Source: Chromera velia
Lineage: Eukaryota; Sar; Chromeraceae
Direction of reading: 5' to 3'
Assembly: GCA_018398765.1 (NCBI GenBank)
Contig: JAHBMJ010000040.1
Span: forward strand, 1-15,837
Length of the DNA: 15,837 nt
Made by a program: the position numbers and the translations under genes. The stretch's first letter is position 1. Every line of letters starts with the position of its first letter. The notes under the pieces are model-generated. The model saw only the letters and a program-made list of their open reading frames with translations. It had not been told where the DNA came from and did no database searches. This document shows, in pieces, positions 1-8,400 of this stretch.

Positions 1-255
1 TCTAATCGTGGAGTGCTGTTCTCTCTCTGTTCCCTCGTGCTGGACACCTGAGCAGTTCTTCATCTTCTGTCTCTCTTTCTTCCTCCTCCTTTCTGTGTTC
101 TGATGGAACTTGCCTTTTTCTGAATGTGCTAACTTGTTTCCGTCTCGCCTCCACGCACTCTGCGGCCATGCAGGATTCGTTTGGTTGCGTTCACATGGTC
201 TGTTTCTTTCTGTCTCCAACCAACCAACCTTTTTCCCTTTCCTCCCCTCGTGCAG

Positions 256-685
256 GTATTCTGAAGTGGATATCTGGGATCGATCTTCTGGGACTGGATA
301 TGTGTCAGGGGTGAGTGAGTAAGTGAGTGAGTCAGTTTGCCTTGCTTTCCTTGGAAGGAAAACGGATGGGAGGGAAGATGAGAATGCGGAAACGATAACG
401 AAACCAAACAGAACGAGGGATTGGAAGTCGAGGGAATGGGTGAAAGAAATTGGCTTGACTGCATGGTGAATGTCCCCTGGTGTCTTTCTTTCTTTTGTTG
501 CCTTTTCTTTTCTTCCTGCAGGCAGGGCATTTCACAGCGATGGTCTGGAAGGATGCGACCAAGTTGGGCTGTGGGATCAACGACCGACTCTACGTTTGCA
601 GGTCGGTGTTGTTTCGTTGGGGGTGTTTTTTCTCGGTAGCGACATACAAGCTTGCCCGTCAGCTTTGTTGCTCACTCGCCCACTC

Positions 686-727
<42 letters not shown>

Positions 728-731
728 CGTG

Positions 732-769
<38 letters not shown>

Positions 770-2614
770 TTGGTTTTGTCTTGCTGTGAGTGGACCTATG
801 CATCCGCCTCTGTCGCCTCTCTGTCGGTAGTTCGATCTGTCGGCTGTCTCGTTTGTCTGATTTGTCCGCTTGCAAATTTCAAGAGAGAGAGAAGAAAAGG
901 AGAGTGAGGAGAAGAAACAACAGATCGTCCCTCTCTCCGTATTCTGTCGAACATCCTGCCTGCCTGTCACCTTGGCCCCTTCAGGTACAAAGGCAGCGAC
1001 AGGAAGGACTGCACGACACCCAACATGGGAGGCTGCTACACAGACCAGGTGCCTCCAGCGGTCGGCAAGTCACTCACGCAGTGCCAGCAGGAAGCAGAGG
1101 CGGCTTACGACGGTGGCGGCGGCGGCGGTGGCGGAGGTCGGTCTGGCGATTTGACAGCGTGTGCCTCATTGAACTCACTCACTGCTTGCGGACTTCTTGT
1201 AACCTTCAATTTTTGCTGCTTCATCAAACGTTCTCTCAAGGAATATGTGCGAGAGACAAATTTGTCCATTCCTTTTCTTTGGACACTTTTTGTCTGACTG
1301 CCCAGGCTCCTTTATTCTTCCGGTCCTGTTTTTTTTTTTTAGTCCACAGGTTGTTTGGGAATTGGGCAGGGCCTGCACAGTGTGGAATGTTCATCTTTCG
1401 CGGCCTTATCTCTTCACTCTTCACTCTTTGTCTCTACGCTTTTCAACCTTTCAACACTCATTCGACTTGACGCGGCATCCATTCCTTCTCTCTGCCCCTC
1501 CCCTCTCGTCTCCTTTATTCTTTCTGCAGGAGGAACTCCGACCACGTCCACCACCACCACACCCTACTGCGACTTCTGGTGTTGGATTACCTCCACCACT
1601 ACTTCTGCAGTCGCCCCAACGACAGCACCTCCTGTCACTTCGACCACAACAAAGTCCTGGACAACCTCCACCACCACTTCTGCCTACTGTGATTTCTGGT
1701 GCTGGATTACCTCCACCACCACCTCCTCTGCAACCACCCCCCCTCCTGTTGTCACCACAACAGCCCCAGTAGTCACCACAACGACTACACCATTTTGCGA
1801 CTTCTGGTGCTGGATCACCTCCACGACAACCGCTCCTGCCGTCACGACTACGACCACCACTGCCCCTCCTGCCCCCACTACTACCACGACCACAGCGCCG
1901 CCAGGTCCCACCACTACCACCACAACCACACCCTGTGACTTCTGGTGCTGGATCACCTCCACAACCACAGTCACGACCACCACAACGACTGTCCCAGAGC
2001 CAGGATCGGGTGCGTGTTTCCGATCAGACAAGCGCATCACCGCTCCCACTGTTGCTCGATACTTCCGTCTGAATTCTCCTCAGGAGTGCCAGCAGAAATG
2101 CGTGGACCTGGCCGAGTGCAGATTCTTCACCTACATCAAATCGTGGTACGGCTCCTGCCTCCTCAAGTCTGACGCCACTCCCAGTGAAAACTATTCCGGT
2201 ATGATCAGTGGGCCTAAGTTCTGCCCTCCTGGCTCCTCGCTTCTCCTTGAAGCCTCCACCAGCACCAGCAACACAACTGCCGAGACAATGTGGTACACAG
2301 GGGGGGGTATTGGGGAAGAGAACGAGACTCTGGCAGTACATCTGCTGGGTCAGCTCGAAGCAGAAGACAGGAGGAAGGAGAGCGAGGCAGCCATGGCAGC
2401 AGTCGCATTCGATCACGGAACCCTCAGGGGAGGAGGAGGCAAGGGAGCAGCACCTCCCGTGCCTTCCGCACCCGCCTCCTTTCCTCATGACCATAGCAGC
2501 ACCTCCCCTTCCGACGCTGTCGTCATACAGCAACAAAGTGGAAACGTCAAACAGCGACAGCAGCAGCAGCAGCAGAGCAACATTGAAAGGCCGCTCCGTG
2601 TGACCGTGGCATAA
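256..2614 (+). CDS. Secreted CAP/SCP - Thr-rich - PAN/Apple protein, 3' part (5' exons missing)
   Basis: Four exons are supported: 256-310, 522-601, 985-1136 and 1530-2614. They join in one frame to 456 residues and a TAA stop; the window starts inside an upstream intron, so the start and signal peptide are missing. Introns are 211, 383 and 393 bp, GT-AG, with pyrimidine tracts before CAG. Residues 1-18 (YSEVDIWDRSSGTG...) and 19-45 (GHFTAMVWKDATKLGCG, then YVCRY over the next junction) match the end of a CAP/SCP/PR-1 domain: the W-Y-x-E region, the GHFT-x-x-VW signature and C-x-Y. A CT-rich tail runs into about ten glycines. Next come Thr/Pro-rich spacers with four CDFWCWITSTTT units, then a PAN/Apple-like module at about 1999-2224 (CFRSD, ECQQKC, CRFFTY, SCLLKS, KFC), and a low-complexity tail with a short poly-Gln. 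CAP and PAN are extracellular families, so a secreted or surface protein with O-glycosylated stalks is inferred; the ligand is unknown. The end of the CAP signature has Ala where Ser/Thr/Asn is usual. Domain calls are firm; the partner function is not. Confidence 0.82.
692..769 (+). repeat. (GT)n microsatellite in an intron
   Basis: Almost pure GT dinucleotides over 78 bp, interrupted by GCGTGCGTGCAT in the middle. It sits in the second visible intron (602-984) of the CAP-PAN gene, well away from both splice sites. It accounts for the apparent Cys/Val and His/Thr open frames on both strands. Confidence 0.97.
1568..1954 (+). repeat. Four CDFWCWITSTTT coding repeats separated by Thr/Pro spacers
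   Basis: Units start at the first Cys codon at 1568, 1688, 1796 and 1934, so spacing is 120, 108 and 138 bp. Each encodes C-D-F-W-C-W-I-T-S-T-T-T without a single amino-acid change, although codons vary (TGT/TGC, ATT/ATC, GAC/GAT). The spacers are Thr-, Pro- and Val-rich and vary in length and sequence. Identical peptides with synonymous codon variation suggest selection on the motif. I do not recognise it as a named domain. The CxxxC pair could form a tight disulfide loop presenting Trp residues; that is inference. Confidence 0.85.
1999..2224 (+). other. PAN/Apple-like domain within the last exon
   Basis: The segment reads CFRSDKRIT, then PQECQQKCVDLAECRFFTY, then SCLLKSDATP, ending SGPKFCPP. 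Six cysteines with the C-x3-C pair, C-x-x-F and the late C-L-L-K-S match the PAN/Apple pattern. Such domains bind proteins or sugars in secreted adhesins and proteases. No partner can be read from the sequence. Confidence 0.75.
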
Positions 2615-4690
2615 CCCGCGCAGAGTGAGTGGACTTGCAAGGATGTCAACATCCTGGCAGGCGCACTGTTGTGATGTGCTTCTTCGTGAGAAAGGAGACT
2701 GACTGAACGGTCCTTGTGTGTCATTTTCCTCGACTGCTTGTTGCGCCAGCTGATAATTTGTGCCGTTGCGTTGCCTGTTGATCACAGTATCGGCATTCAT
2801 TTATTTGTTCATCCCTCTCTACCCGTCTCTCTCTCTCACTGTTCTTGAAATCTCTCTTTGTCCTGTCTGTGTTGAATCTCCTCCTCTGTGATTCGGATCT
2901 TCTCACCTGCTTGCCGTGTGGCGAGGTGAGGACATGGGACTCCGATTCTATTTGGTGTCTCTTCTCATCTTGCATCTGCCCTTCTGTCTCACTTTGTCTG
3001 AACACATGGACATATCAATACACAGTTTGTATGCATGTGTCATTTGTTTTCTGTTCATGAGAAGAAAAGAAGAAGAAGAGAGAAGAGGATTCGCGGTCAG
3101 CCCGTCTCTTCTTCAATCGCTTCTCCTCCTTCTTCCTCCGCATGTTTTCTCTTCTATTGTAGTGGGTGTGCTTCTTTGTTACCTTTCTGACCGTAACATG
3201 TCCACTCTACCTCCTGTGTCGCTGCGCTGTTTGTCTTTCCTCAGATGAGGAAGGCTGAAAGAACCTGACGGGTGGCGCAGCAACATTGCACGTCACTTGC
3301 CCTGTTCCTACGGATGTACATGACTGAGTAGACGCATGTCAGATCGAGTGGGTGGAGAACGCTGTTTCGATCTCCCTTTTTTTTTCGTGGAACGACGGCA
3401 AGGGGGGCAGCCGGACGGAAGAAGAACAGCAAGCTGTCACCTGTGGAGGGAAGGAGAGAAGAAAACAAACAATTAAGGAATAGACGCATGCATGGGTCAT
3501 TTCCATTTGTTTGTTTTTCCCATTGGGGGTGGGAAGCTAGGGACAATACTACTTTCTCTTTTGTTGGGACAAGTGCAGCACTGCATTTTGTGGATGCATG
3601 CTAAGGGACTGGGGGCTGTCTGGGAATAGAAGAGCGAAGAGAGGAAGGGCGGGTGGCAGGTAGAAGGAAAAAGGGAGACATGATGCGTAGGTCGACTTCT
3701 TTCGGTCATCCGATCGCCTATGCATTTCTTTCTGTTTCCTCCTCGCTGCTCGACTTCCTCTGTGTCTCTCTTTTCTCCGTGTCCTCGTCCCGTCTCTGTG
3801 TGTGTGTGTGGGGGNGGGGGGTCCGTGTGTCCGCGTGTGCATGTAATTTAGAGCCAAAGTTGACGAATCCAATCTTTGGCAGGCAAGACTCAAGAATGAC
3901 TTTGTTGTGGTACGGATGGGGGACAGAATGATTCGAAGGAATAATTCAAAAGGGTCGAACGAGAACGAATGGGTGTAATAATGTGAGGAGAAGGCGGCAT
4001 GAAAGCATTCATGAATGTGTGACCGCAGGGCAATTTGCCTCCCCCCCTCCCTCAGGGGTCAAGCGGAGGGATCGCTAGACAGCGAGAGCACGAGGAAGGA
4101 TCAGAAGGTTAGGAAAAGGAGTCCGTTGCATTCCATCGGAAATCTTTTGACGATGACGGGGGGGTTAAAGAGAAATATGTGGAGGCAGAGAGACGCACAC
4201 TAATTCAGACAGTCAGAAGAACTTTCGGACAGACAAAACAGAGGGAGATGAAGAAAAAAAAAGAGACCGGCAGATAGGCAGCGGCACACTCAGAGACATT
4301 CAGAGAGTTGGATTTTAAAGAAAAAGTGCACGCAGAAAGTGAGCTAGAGAGGAGAAACCGGGGTGGAGAGCAGGTAAGAGGAGGCGGCATCGGAACGGAC
4401 GGTTTCCGTCGAATTCAATCGGGAAGGGCGCTGGAGAAATTTGACTCGAGCGCTGCATGCATGTTGTCGGCAGCTTGGTGCGAATGTTTGAATGTCCGTC
4501 TGCCTGCTAAGTCTCAGCACGTCTGCATGCATCTGTGGGTGTTTGGATGCGTCGTTATGCATCAAATAATTTAAGTGAAAGGAAGTTTCCGAAGGCGGCC
4601 CGGAAATACCGATATCGATGCAGGACATCGACGTGTTTGAGAGATCAGAGATGGGACTGTCAGACTTGGAATGCGCCAAAAGAAGGGCAA
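2615..4690. other. No recognisable gene; 3' flank of the CAP-PAN gene
   Basis: Begins with the probable 3' UTR. Strand composition drifts: the plus strand is pyrimidine-rich to about 3250 and again near 3700-3800, then purine-rich from about 4060 to 4400, which may mark introns or UTRs of genes on opposite strands. Short open frames here look like low-complexity translation without domain motifs. The assembly has one ambiguous base (N at 3815) inside a G run after a short GT repeat. A 12-bp palindrome CATTCATGAATG lies near 4006-4017. Confidence 0.6.
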
Positions 4691-5614
4691 CCAGTCTGAG
4701 ATTTCCTTTTCTTCTCTAACACCACTAAATTCGCATTATTGTGTATTAGATTTTGCGAGAGTACGCCGCCTGGGAGCTTAACGCTCCAACTGGGGTTTGG
4801 CATTCTCAGAGAGAAAGAACTAACTATAACTAAGTAATTTATTTGAATACTAGTTTGAATATTCAGTATATTATATGAGTTTTTTTATTAATTGCTTAGA
4901 ATTAAAAATTAGTAACTGTTAGATAGTTAGTCTAACTACGTTAATTAGAGGATGTCTTAGATCATATCTACATACTAGGCATAATTAACCGGAGTTGGAG
5001 TGCTAAGCTCCTGATTTATAGTCTTTTTATACATATATGGGCTGCTGGGAGCACGGCTCCACTCTAGCAAAGCCAACTTCATTCATTCATTCATTCATTC
5101 ACATGCCTCTAGACATATCGGGGCTCCCCATAATAATAATGTAAAAAAAAAAAGTTAATTGCCTCTAGAGTCTAGAATTGCCGAAAATCACTTTTATACT
5201 ATATACGTGACTATACTTTTTCTAGTATTTTTTATTTTTTTTTATTTTTTTGCTAGTTTTTTTGAAGAAGCAGACACTTCAAGCTTATAGAAGGGTAAAC
5301 TGCCAACAGATTGACATAGTGGGAAGGCCTAGTGCGGAACCTAACAATCAACACAATCAATCATAATCAACATTTTTTATATATGAACACCACTTCAAAG
5401 AAGAGTTTTTTTGGCAAATTTTTATATGTAAAGCACTTTTTTGTTATGTCTAAGCATCATGTGACTCATATGTCTTTTCTCTTTCTCTAGCTATTGCACT
5501 CTTTTTTTCTTTTTTTGATTGTTTTCTCTGCCTGCTGTTTGAGACAAGACTAGAGATAAGAGAGTAAGAGAAAGGGTTAGACAGAAAGAAAGAGCATAAT
5601 AGTATATTTCATAT
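4690..5614. other. AT-rich gene-free stretch
   Basis: Composition changes sharply from the mixed-GC DNA on the left to long A/T runs, including T-tracts near 5225-5260 and 5405-5445. Apart from the stem-loop cluster and the ATTC repeat I see no gene, RNA or splice-supported exon. It is probably old transposon-derived DNA. Confidence 0.5.
4772..5128. repeat. Cluster of GGGAGC/GCTCC stem-loops in AT-rich DNA
   Basis: Four short palindromic modules occur: GGGAGCTTAACGCTCC (4772), GGAGTGCTAAGCTCC (4997), GGGAGCACGGCTCC (5047) and GGGGCTCCCC (about 5119). The first (4772-4791) and second (4993-5011) also form an imperfect inverted repeat of about 19 bp with two mismatches, 200 bp apart. The surroundings are strongly AT-rich and include an (ATTC)n run near 5082-5100. 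This may be a degraded fold-back element; no coding capacity is visible. Confidence 0.5.
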
Positions 5615-5944
5615 CTACATTAAACAGAAGACATAGTCAGCATGGAAGAACGGGACCTCAGCAAAACCACTCACAACACGGACGGGAGAGCATCTCTTTT
5701 CTTGCTCCCTGTATGTACAGGCATCAATCGATACAGCCAGGAAGATCAGTATAAGATCAGTTGCCTTCTCCGCCTTCAGCATATAAAGTGTGAAAAATTC
5801 CTCTGCCCTAGCTACCCTATCTCTGTACATGTCCACTGTTGCTAGTCCCACTTCAATTGAGGCCCTCGTGCCTCCCTCCAGGACCCTCCCACCCCGTTCT
5901 CTCCCAGCCAAACCCCATTTCCCTAGCCATTTCCCTTCATACAT
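5615..5944 (-). CDS. Hypothetical 109-codon open frame, possibly relic
   Basis: An ATG-initiated minus-strand frame of 109 codons ending in TAG. The middle looks protein-like rather than simple-sequence: SIEVGLATVDMYRD, then VARAEEFFTLYML and a hydrophobic stretch LILIFLAVSIDA. No family is recognised, there is no splice support, and it sits in repeat-rich DNA between the AT-rich block and transposon copy 1. The frame could be chance or a remnant of a larger coding exon. Confidence 0.2.
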   Translation of the reverse strand: MYEGKWLGKWGLAGRERGGRVLEGGTRASIEVGLATVDMYRDRVARAEEFFTLYMLKAEKATDLILIFLAVSIDACTYREQEKRCSPVRVVSGFAEVPFFHADYVFCLM

Positions 5945-6232
5945 TCATTCACTCCCAATTCTCATTCCCGTCTCCACATACAAAAGATACCGATACTGCT
6001 GACTACCTTCCCTCCATTGTGCTTTTCTTTTGCCGTCCGCTGTAATTACCTCTAAGGTTTGTTCTCCATTCTACCTTATACAATTTATGACTATTAGAAC
6101 GACTGGAAAGAACTTTGCCGACGTGCAAACCCTGCCGTTGCTCTTCTCTTCCAAGAATGTTTGGCTAGATGTTTGGAGATGAACAAGAGAAAAGAATGTG
6201 TCACTGAAGAAAAACAAATGGCGCATCGCATG

Positions 6233-6240
6233 CACAGTGA
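6233..6240. repeat. Target site duplication, left of copy 1
   Basis: CACAGTGA directly precedes the element's TACCCCCC end and is repeated exactly at 7065-7072 after its GGGAGGGTA end. Confidence 0.92.
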
Positions 6241-6274
6241 TACCCCCCTGACACTCAAGGCTACTTGAAATTTT

Positions 6275-6487
6275 ATGCCGCTCAAAAATCCACTCTTGAA
6301 AGGCAACGCCGCAGGCGCGGCCTATGTTTTGAAAAGCCGCGCCGCAAGCGCGGCCTATCTGTTGAAAAGCTGTGCCGCAGGCGCGGCCTATGTCTTGAAA
6401 AGCTATGCCGCAAGCAGAGCCTATGTCTTGAAAAGCTACGCCGCAAGCAGATCGAGCCTAAATTTTGAAAAACTATGCTACAAATAG
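6275..6487 (+). CDS. 70-codon open frame of 11-residue repeats, in transposon copy 1
   Basis: Starts at an ATG in the subterminal region (MPLKNPLLKGNAAG) and reads through five repeat units (AAYVLKSR, AAYLLKSC, AAYVLKSY...) to a TAG. The same frame is intact in copy 2 with three residue differences (Gly/Asp, Ser/Asn, Phe/Leu). A 33-bp period keeps any frame open, so openness alone is weak evidence of coding. It lies opposite in strand to the 105-codon frame. No family is recognised; a real product is doubtful. Confidence 0.25.
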   Translation: MPLKNPLLKGNAAGAAYVLKSRAASAAYLLKSCAAGAAYVLKSYAASRAYVLKSYAASRSSLNFEKLCYK

Positions 6488-6539
6488 AGCCTATGTCTTA
6501 AAAAGCTATGCCGCATGGAAGGCTTATATGTTTAAAAAA
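6308..6539 (+). repeat. Array of seven 33-bp repeats inside transposon copy 1
   Basis: Units beginning GCCGC (one GCTAC) start at 6308, 6341, 6374, 6407, 6440, 6477 and 6510. Spacing is 33 bp except for one 37-bp unit. The core is GCCGC-AGC-GGCCTATGT-TTGAAAAGC. The first five units fall in one open frame as an 11-residue repeat (AAGAAYVLKSR-type). Related TTGAAA...GCCGC blocks also occur at both element ends in the same orientation, so the units may be subterminal transposase-binding repeats rather than coding repeats. Confidence 0.88.
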
Positions 6540-6642
6540 AACAAAAAAAAGCTAGCGATACTTTCTGTGATTTCAGCAGTGATGTATGAATTGTAAGCAT
6601 TCATTCATGCATGCTAATGCATACAACATTCAAGCTAACGCA

Positions 6643-6960
6643 TCATTCACTGTCTGAGTCTTCAGGGCCGGAATCTACAAAGTCATCGAGACGACAAAGC
6701 TCACAATAGTCCTGATGGGCACCCCTATAGGCAGCCATACAAAGACTCCGAGCCCCGCACCGTTCCAGTCTCTCTTTCTGTTGCTTATCTCTTTTTTGAG
6801 CTGCTGTATGCTCCTTTACGATGTCGAGAAGCACAGTAAAAGACTCTGGGACGCAGTTGCCCACAGGAGCATCCATGCATTCCAGTGCTCCGTAAAGGTA
6901 ATGCAACAGTGGGGCACATACGCGTACAGTAGAATAAATTTTGGCGGCACTAGACGGCAC
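6643..6960 (-). CDS. 105-codon transposon-borne open frame (copy 1)
   Basis: The open frame covers 105 codons, but its first codon is GTG. The first ATG is residue 29 (6874-6876), giving 77 residues, and the frame is open further upstream, so it may be an exon. It reads as a helical, charged segment (VKEHTAAQKRDKQQKERLE), a YCELC pair and an acidic end (DSGPEDSDSE). Copy 2 has the same frame and length with 11 nucleotide differences, ten of them amino-acid changing, which gives no sign of purifying selection. It could be the 3' remnant of a longer transposase or accessory gene. No domain is recognised. Confidence 0.35.
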   Translation of the reverse strand: MPSSAAKIYSTVRVCAPLLHYLYGALECMDAPVGNCVPESFTVLLDIVKEHTAAQKRDKQQKERLERCGARSLCMAAYRGAHQDYCELCRLDDFVDSGPEDSDSE

Positions 6961-7064
6961 GAAACGGTGCCGCCGCTCAAAAATCCTAACTTGAAATTAA
7001 ATGCCGCTGAAAAAAAAAATCTTGAAAAATGTTTTTAAGAGTAGCTTAGAGTGTCGGGAGGGTA

Positions 7065-7072
7065 CACAGTGA
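7065..7072. repeat. Target site duplication, right of copy 1
   Basis: Exact CACAGTGA match to 6233-6240, directly abutting the element end. Confidence 0.92.
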
Positions 7073-7990
7073 TTTCAAAGTAACTGTTGAATCCAAACCC
7101 TTCCCTCGTTAAATTACTCTTAATCTCCTAGGTTAATCTCTCACCTCTAGTGTCGCAACTATCTGGAAAGGCCCCCCCCCTCATAACCTTATAGTCTTCC
7201 TCTTTCCCTCCAGTGCATTGAAAGCAATAGTTGTAATTGCAATTATAATTACAAATAATTGGGAGCAATAATTCATTGCAAGCTCTTAGTTTATTGCAAT
7301 CCATTGCAATTAATTGTATATAATTTCAAAATTGAGAATCTGAGGTGTTTTATTGGGCTCAAAACTAGTGAAAAACAAGGCTAAACGCGCGTTATAGGAC
7401 GCCAAAGCGATCAAGCATACGTGCAGTGCAAAGTGGGCATGGTATGTGCGCAGTGCGACTGCTTTGCATGCAATTAAGCCGTGTAGACCGACAAAACACG
7501 TACATGTATGTACAATACTATTATATGTATGTATTTATGGAAACGGCTTGGTCTTCTATTGTTATCTGCAGAGTCTTGTTTGTACATTACACTGCGCATT
7601 GTCATATGCCTGCAGAGTCTGCAATCACTCCCCGATATATCAATATACTATAACTCTTTCACCTCACTCACGTCCAACAATTTCCAACATACACACCATA
7701 AGCTCATTAAACCTTATCTTTAAAAGTTGTTCATACTTTCATGCAGGTAAGAAACAATAAATAGAATCATTCTGAATGCTTTAAAGACTTAGTTTTTTAT
7801 ATAAAATTTAGTGTGATATATAGAAAATTAAAAGTCACTTTCTAGTATAAAAGTTTTAATTGTCAGTACAGTCAGTTCTCAGCGTTGCCCTCTCTCTGCC
7901 CTCTTTCCTACACAAGCATTCATTCATCATTGCAGGGAGGAATCTCAAAGGGTCTAATCTACTAATGACGTTCCGGAAGAAGGACAGACC
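7073..7990. other. Gene-free stretch right of transposon copy 1
   Basis: AT-rich sequence containing the ATTGCAA cluster and alternating motifs such as TACATGTATGTACA near 7500. Short plus-strand frames at 7426-7760 are rich in Tyr/His/Cys without domain features. I see no RNA gene. Confidence 0.5.
7228..7322. repeat. AT-rich cluster of ATTGCAA motifs and a near-palindrome
   Basis: TGTAATT...AATTACA near 7231-7252 is a near-perfect 22-bp palindrome. The motif ATTGCAA or its complement then recurs several times to about 7310. It could be a footprint of a small inverted-repeat element. No coding. Confidence 0.4.
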
Positions 7991-8227
7991 ATGGAGGTAA
8001 AAAAGAAAGGAGACCATAAACAAAAATTAAAGCGTCGGATCAAAAAGATGCTTCACGCAAAACAATCTTTGCCTGCAGTTAGGCCGAACGAACTAAGAAA
8101 GCCTACATACAAAAATTAAGGACCCAAAAACAAGGCCCGTCTCCACTCATCAGAAAGGGATTGCAAACAAGTGAGACAGTTATTAGGAAACTTTAAGCAC
8201 TCAATATCAGCGGGTCCATCAATTTGA
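7991..8227 (+). pseudogene. Lysine-rich relic open frame with one internal stop
   Basis: From ATG 7991 the frame reads MEVKKKGDHKQKLKRRIKK, then MLHAKQSLPAVRPNELRKP, to a TAA at 8117. It continues open for 35 more codons (ARLHSSERDCKQVRQLLGNF) to a TGA. Sense codons also extend upstream of the ATG to 7958. The strongly basic but non-repetitive composition suggests an old coding exon, perhaps from a nucleic-acid-binding transposon protein. No family is recognised and chance cannot be excluded. Confidence 0.25.
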
Positions 8228-8236
8228 AAGTATACA

Positions 8237-8400
8237 CTTGTCTTGTCTTGTCTTGTCTTGTCGGCGGACTCTCGTCCACCACGGGGCTGTGGCTATCCAC
8301 TGGGATACACTTCGCCGAGTCAGTCCCATACCCCATATGCATGTCTGCTCCCCCTCCGACTGAGGTAGTCTGGTAAAACTTCAGTCATGCAGGATGTCAA
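8237..8400 (-). mobile_element. Retroposon-like 3' end with (ACAAG)5 tail
   Basis: Five exact CTTGT units (8237-8261) abut non-repetitive DNA. Read on the minus strand, a GC-balanced segment (CGGCGAAGTGTATCCCAGTG, then GCCACAGCCCCGTGGTGG) ends abruptly in (ACAAG)5. Such a simple-repeat tail is how many LINEs and SINEs end at their 3' side. The 5' limit is unknown (somewhere above 8400) and I found no target duplication or reverse transcriptase. Confidence 0.4.

Larger units (their letters stand above)
6241..7064 (-). mobile_element. 824-bp DNA transposon, copy 1, with 8-bp target duplication
   Basis: Flanked by perfect 8-bp direct repeats CACAGTGA (6233-6240 and 7065-7072). The ends are imperfect terminal inverted repeats: left TACCCCCCTGACACTC, right end reversed TACCCTCCCGACACTC, continuing as AAGGCTAC against TAAGCTACT. 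A second copy in the opposite orientation lies at 12492-13315 with the same length. An 8-bp target duplication fits several cut-and-paste families (hAT, Merlin, P, Zisupton-like); the ends do not let me choose. No transposase catalytic domain is visible, so it is probably non-autonomous. Strand follows the 105-codon frame. Confidence 0.93.

Noticed and set aside
173-196. A short upstream CAP exon ending in ATG|GTCTGT that would supply the Trp codon before YSEVD
   Set aside because: The phase fits, but the donor is weak and the encoded residues do not resemble the CAP family at this position.
659-970. His/Thr-rich minus-strand frame near the GT repeat
   Set aside because: It is simple-sequence translation of the intronic (GT)n microsatellite.
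1684-2049. A Val-rich minus-strand frame opposite the PAN gene
   Set aside because: Poly-Val is the antisense of the Thr codons (ACC/ACA/ACG) in the real exon.
3266-3340. A tRNA-like stretch with TGGCGCAGC resembling an A box
   Set aside because: No B box (GTTCGA-type) and no cloverleaf pairing could be found.
6308-6539. Regular ~33-bp repeats as a possible CRISPR array
   Set aside because: Units are contiguous without unique spacers, lie inside a eukaryotic transposon and are themselves degenerate.
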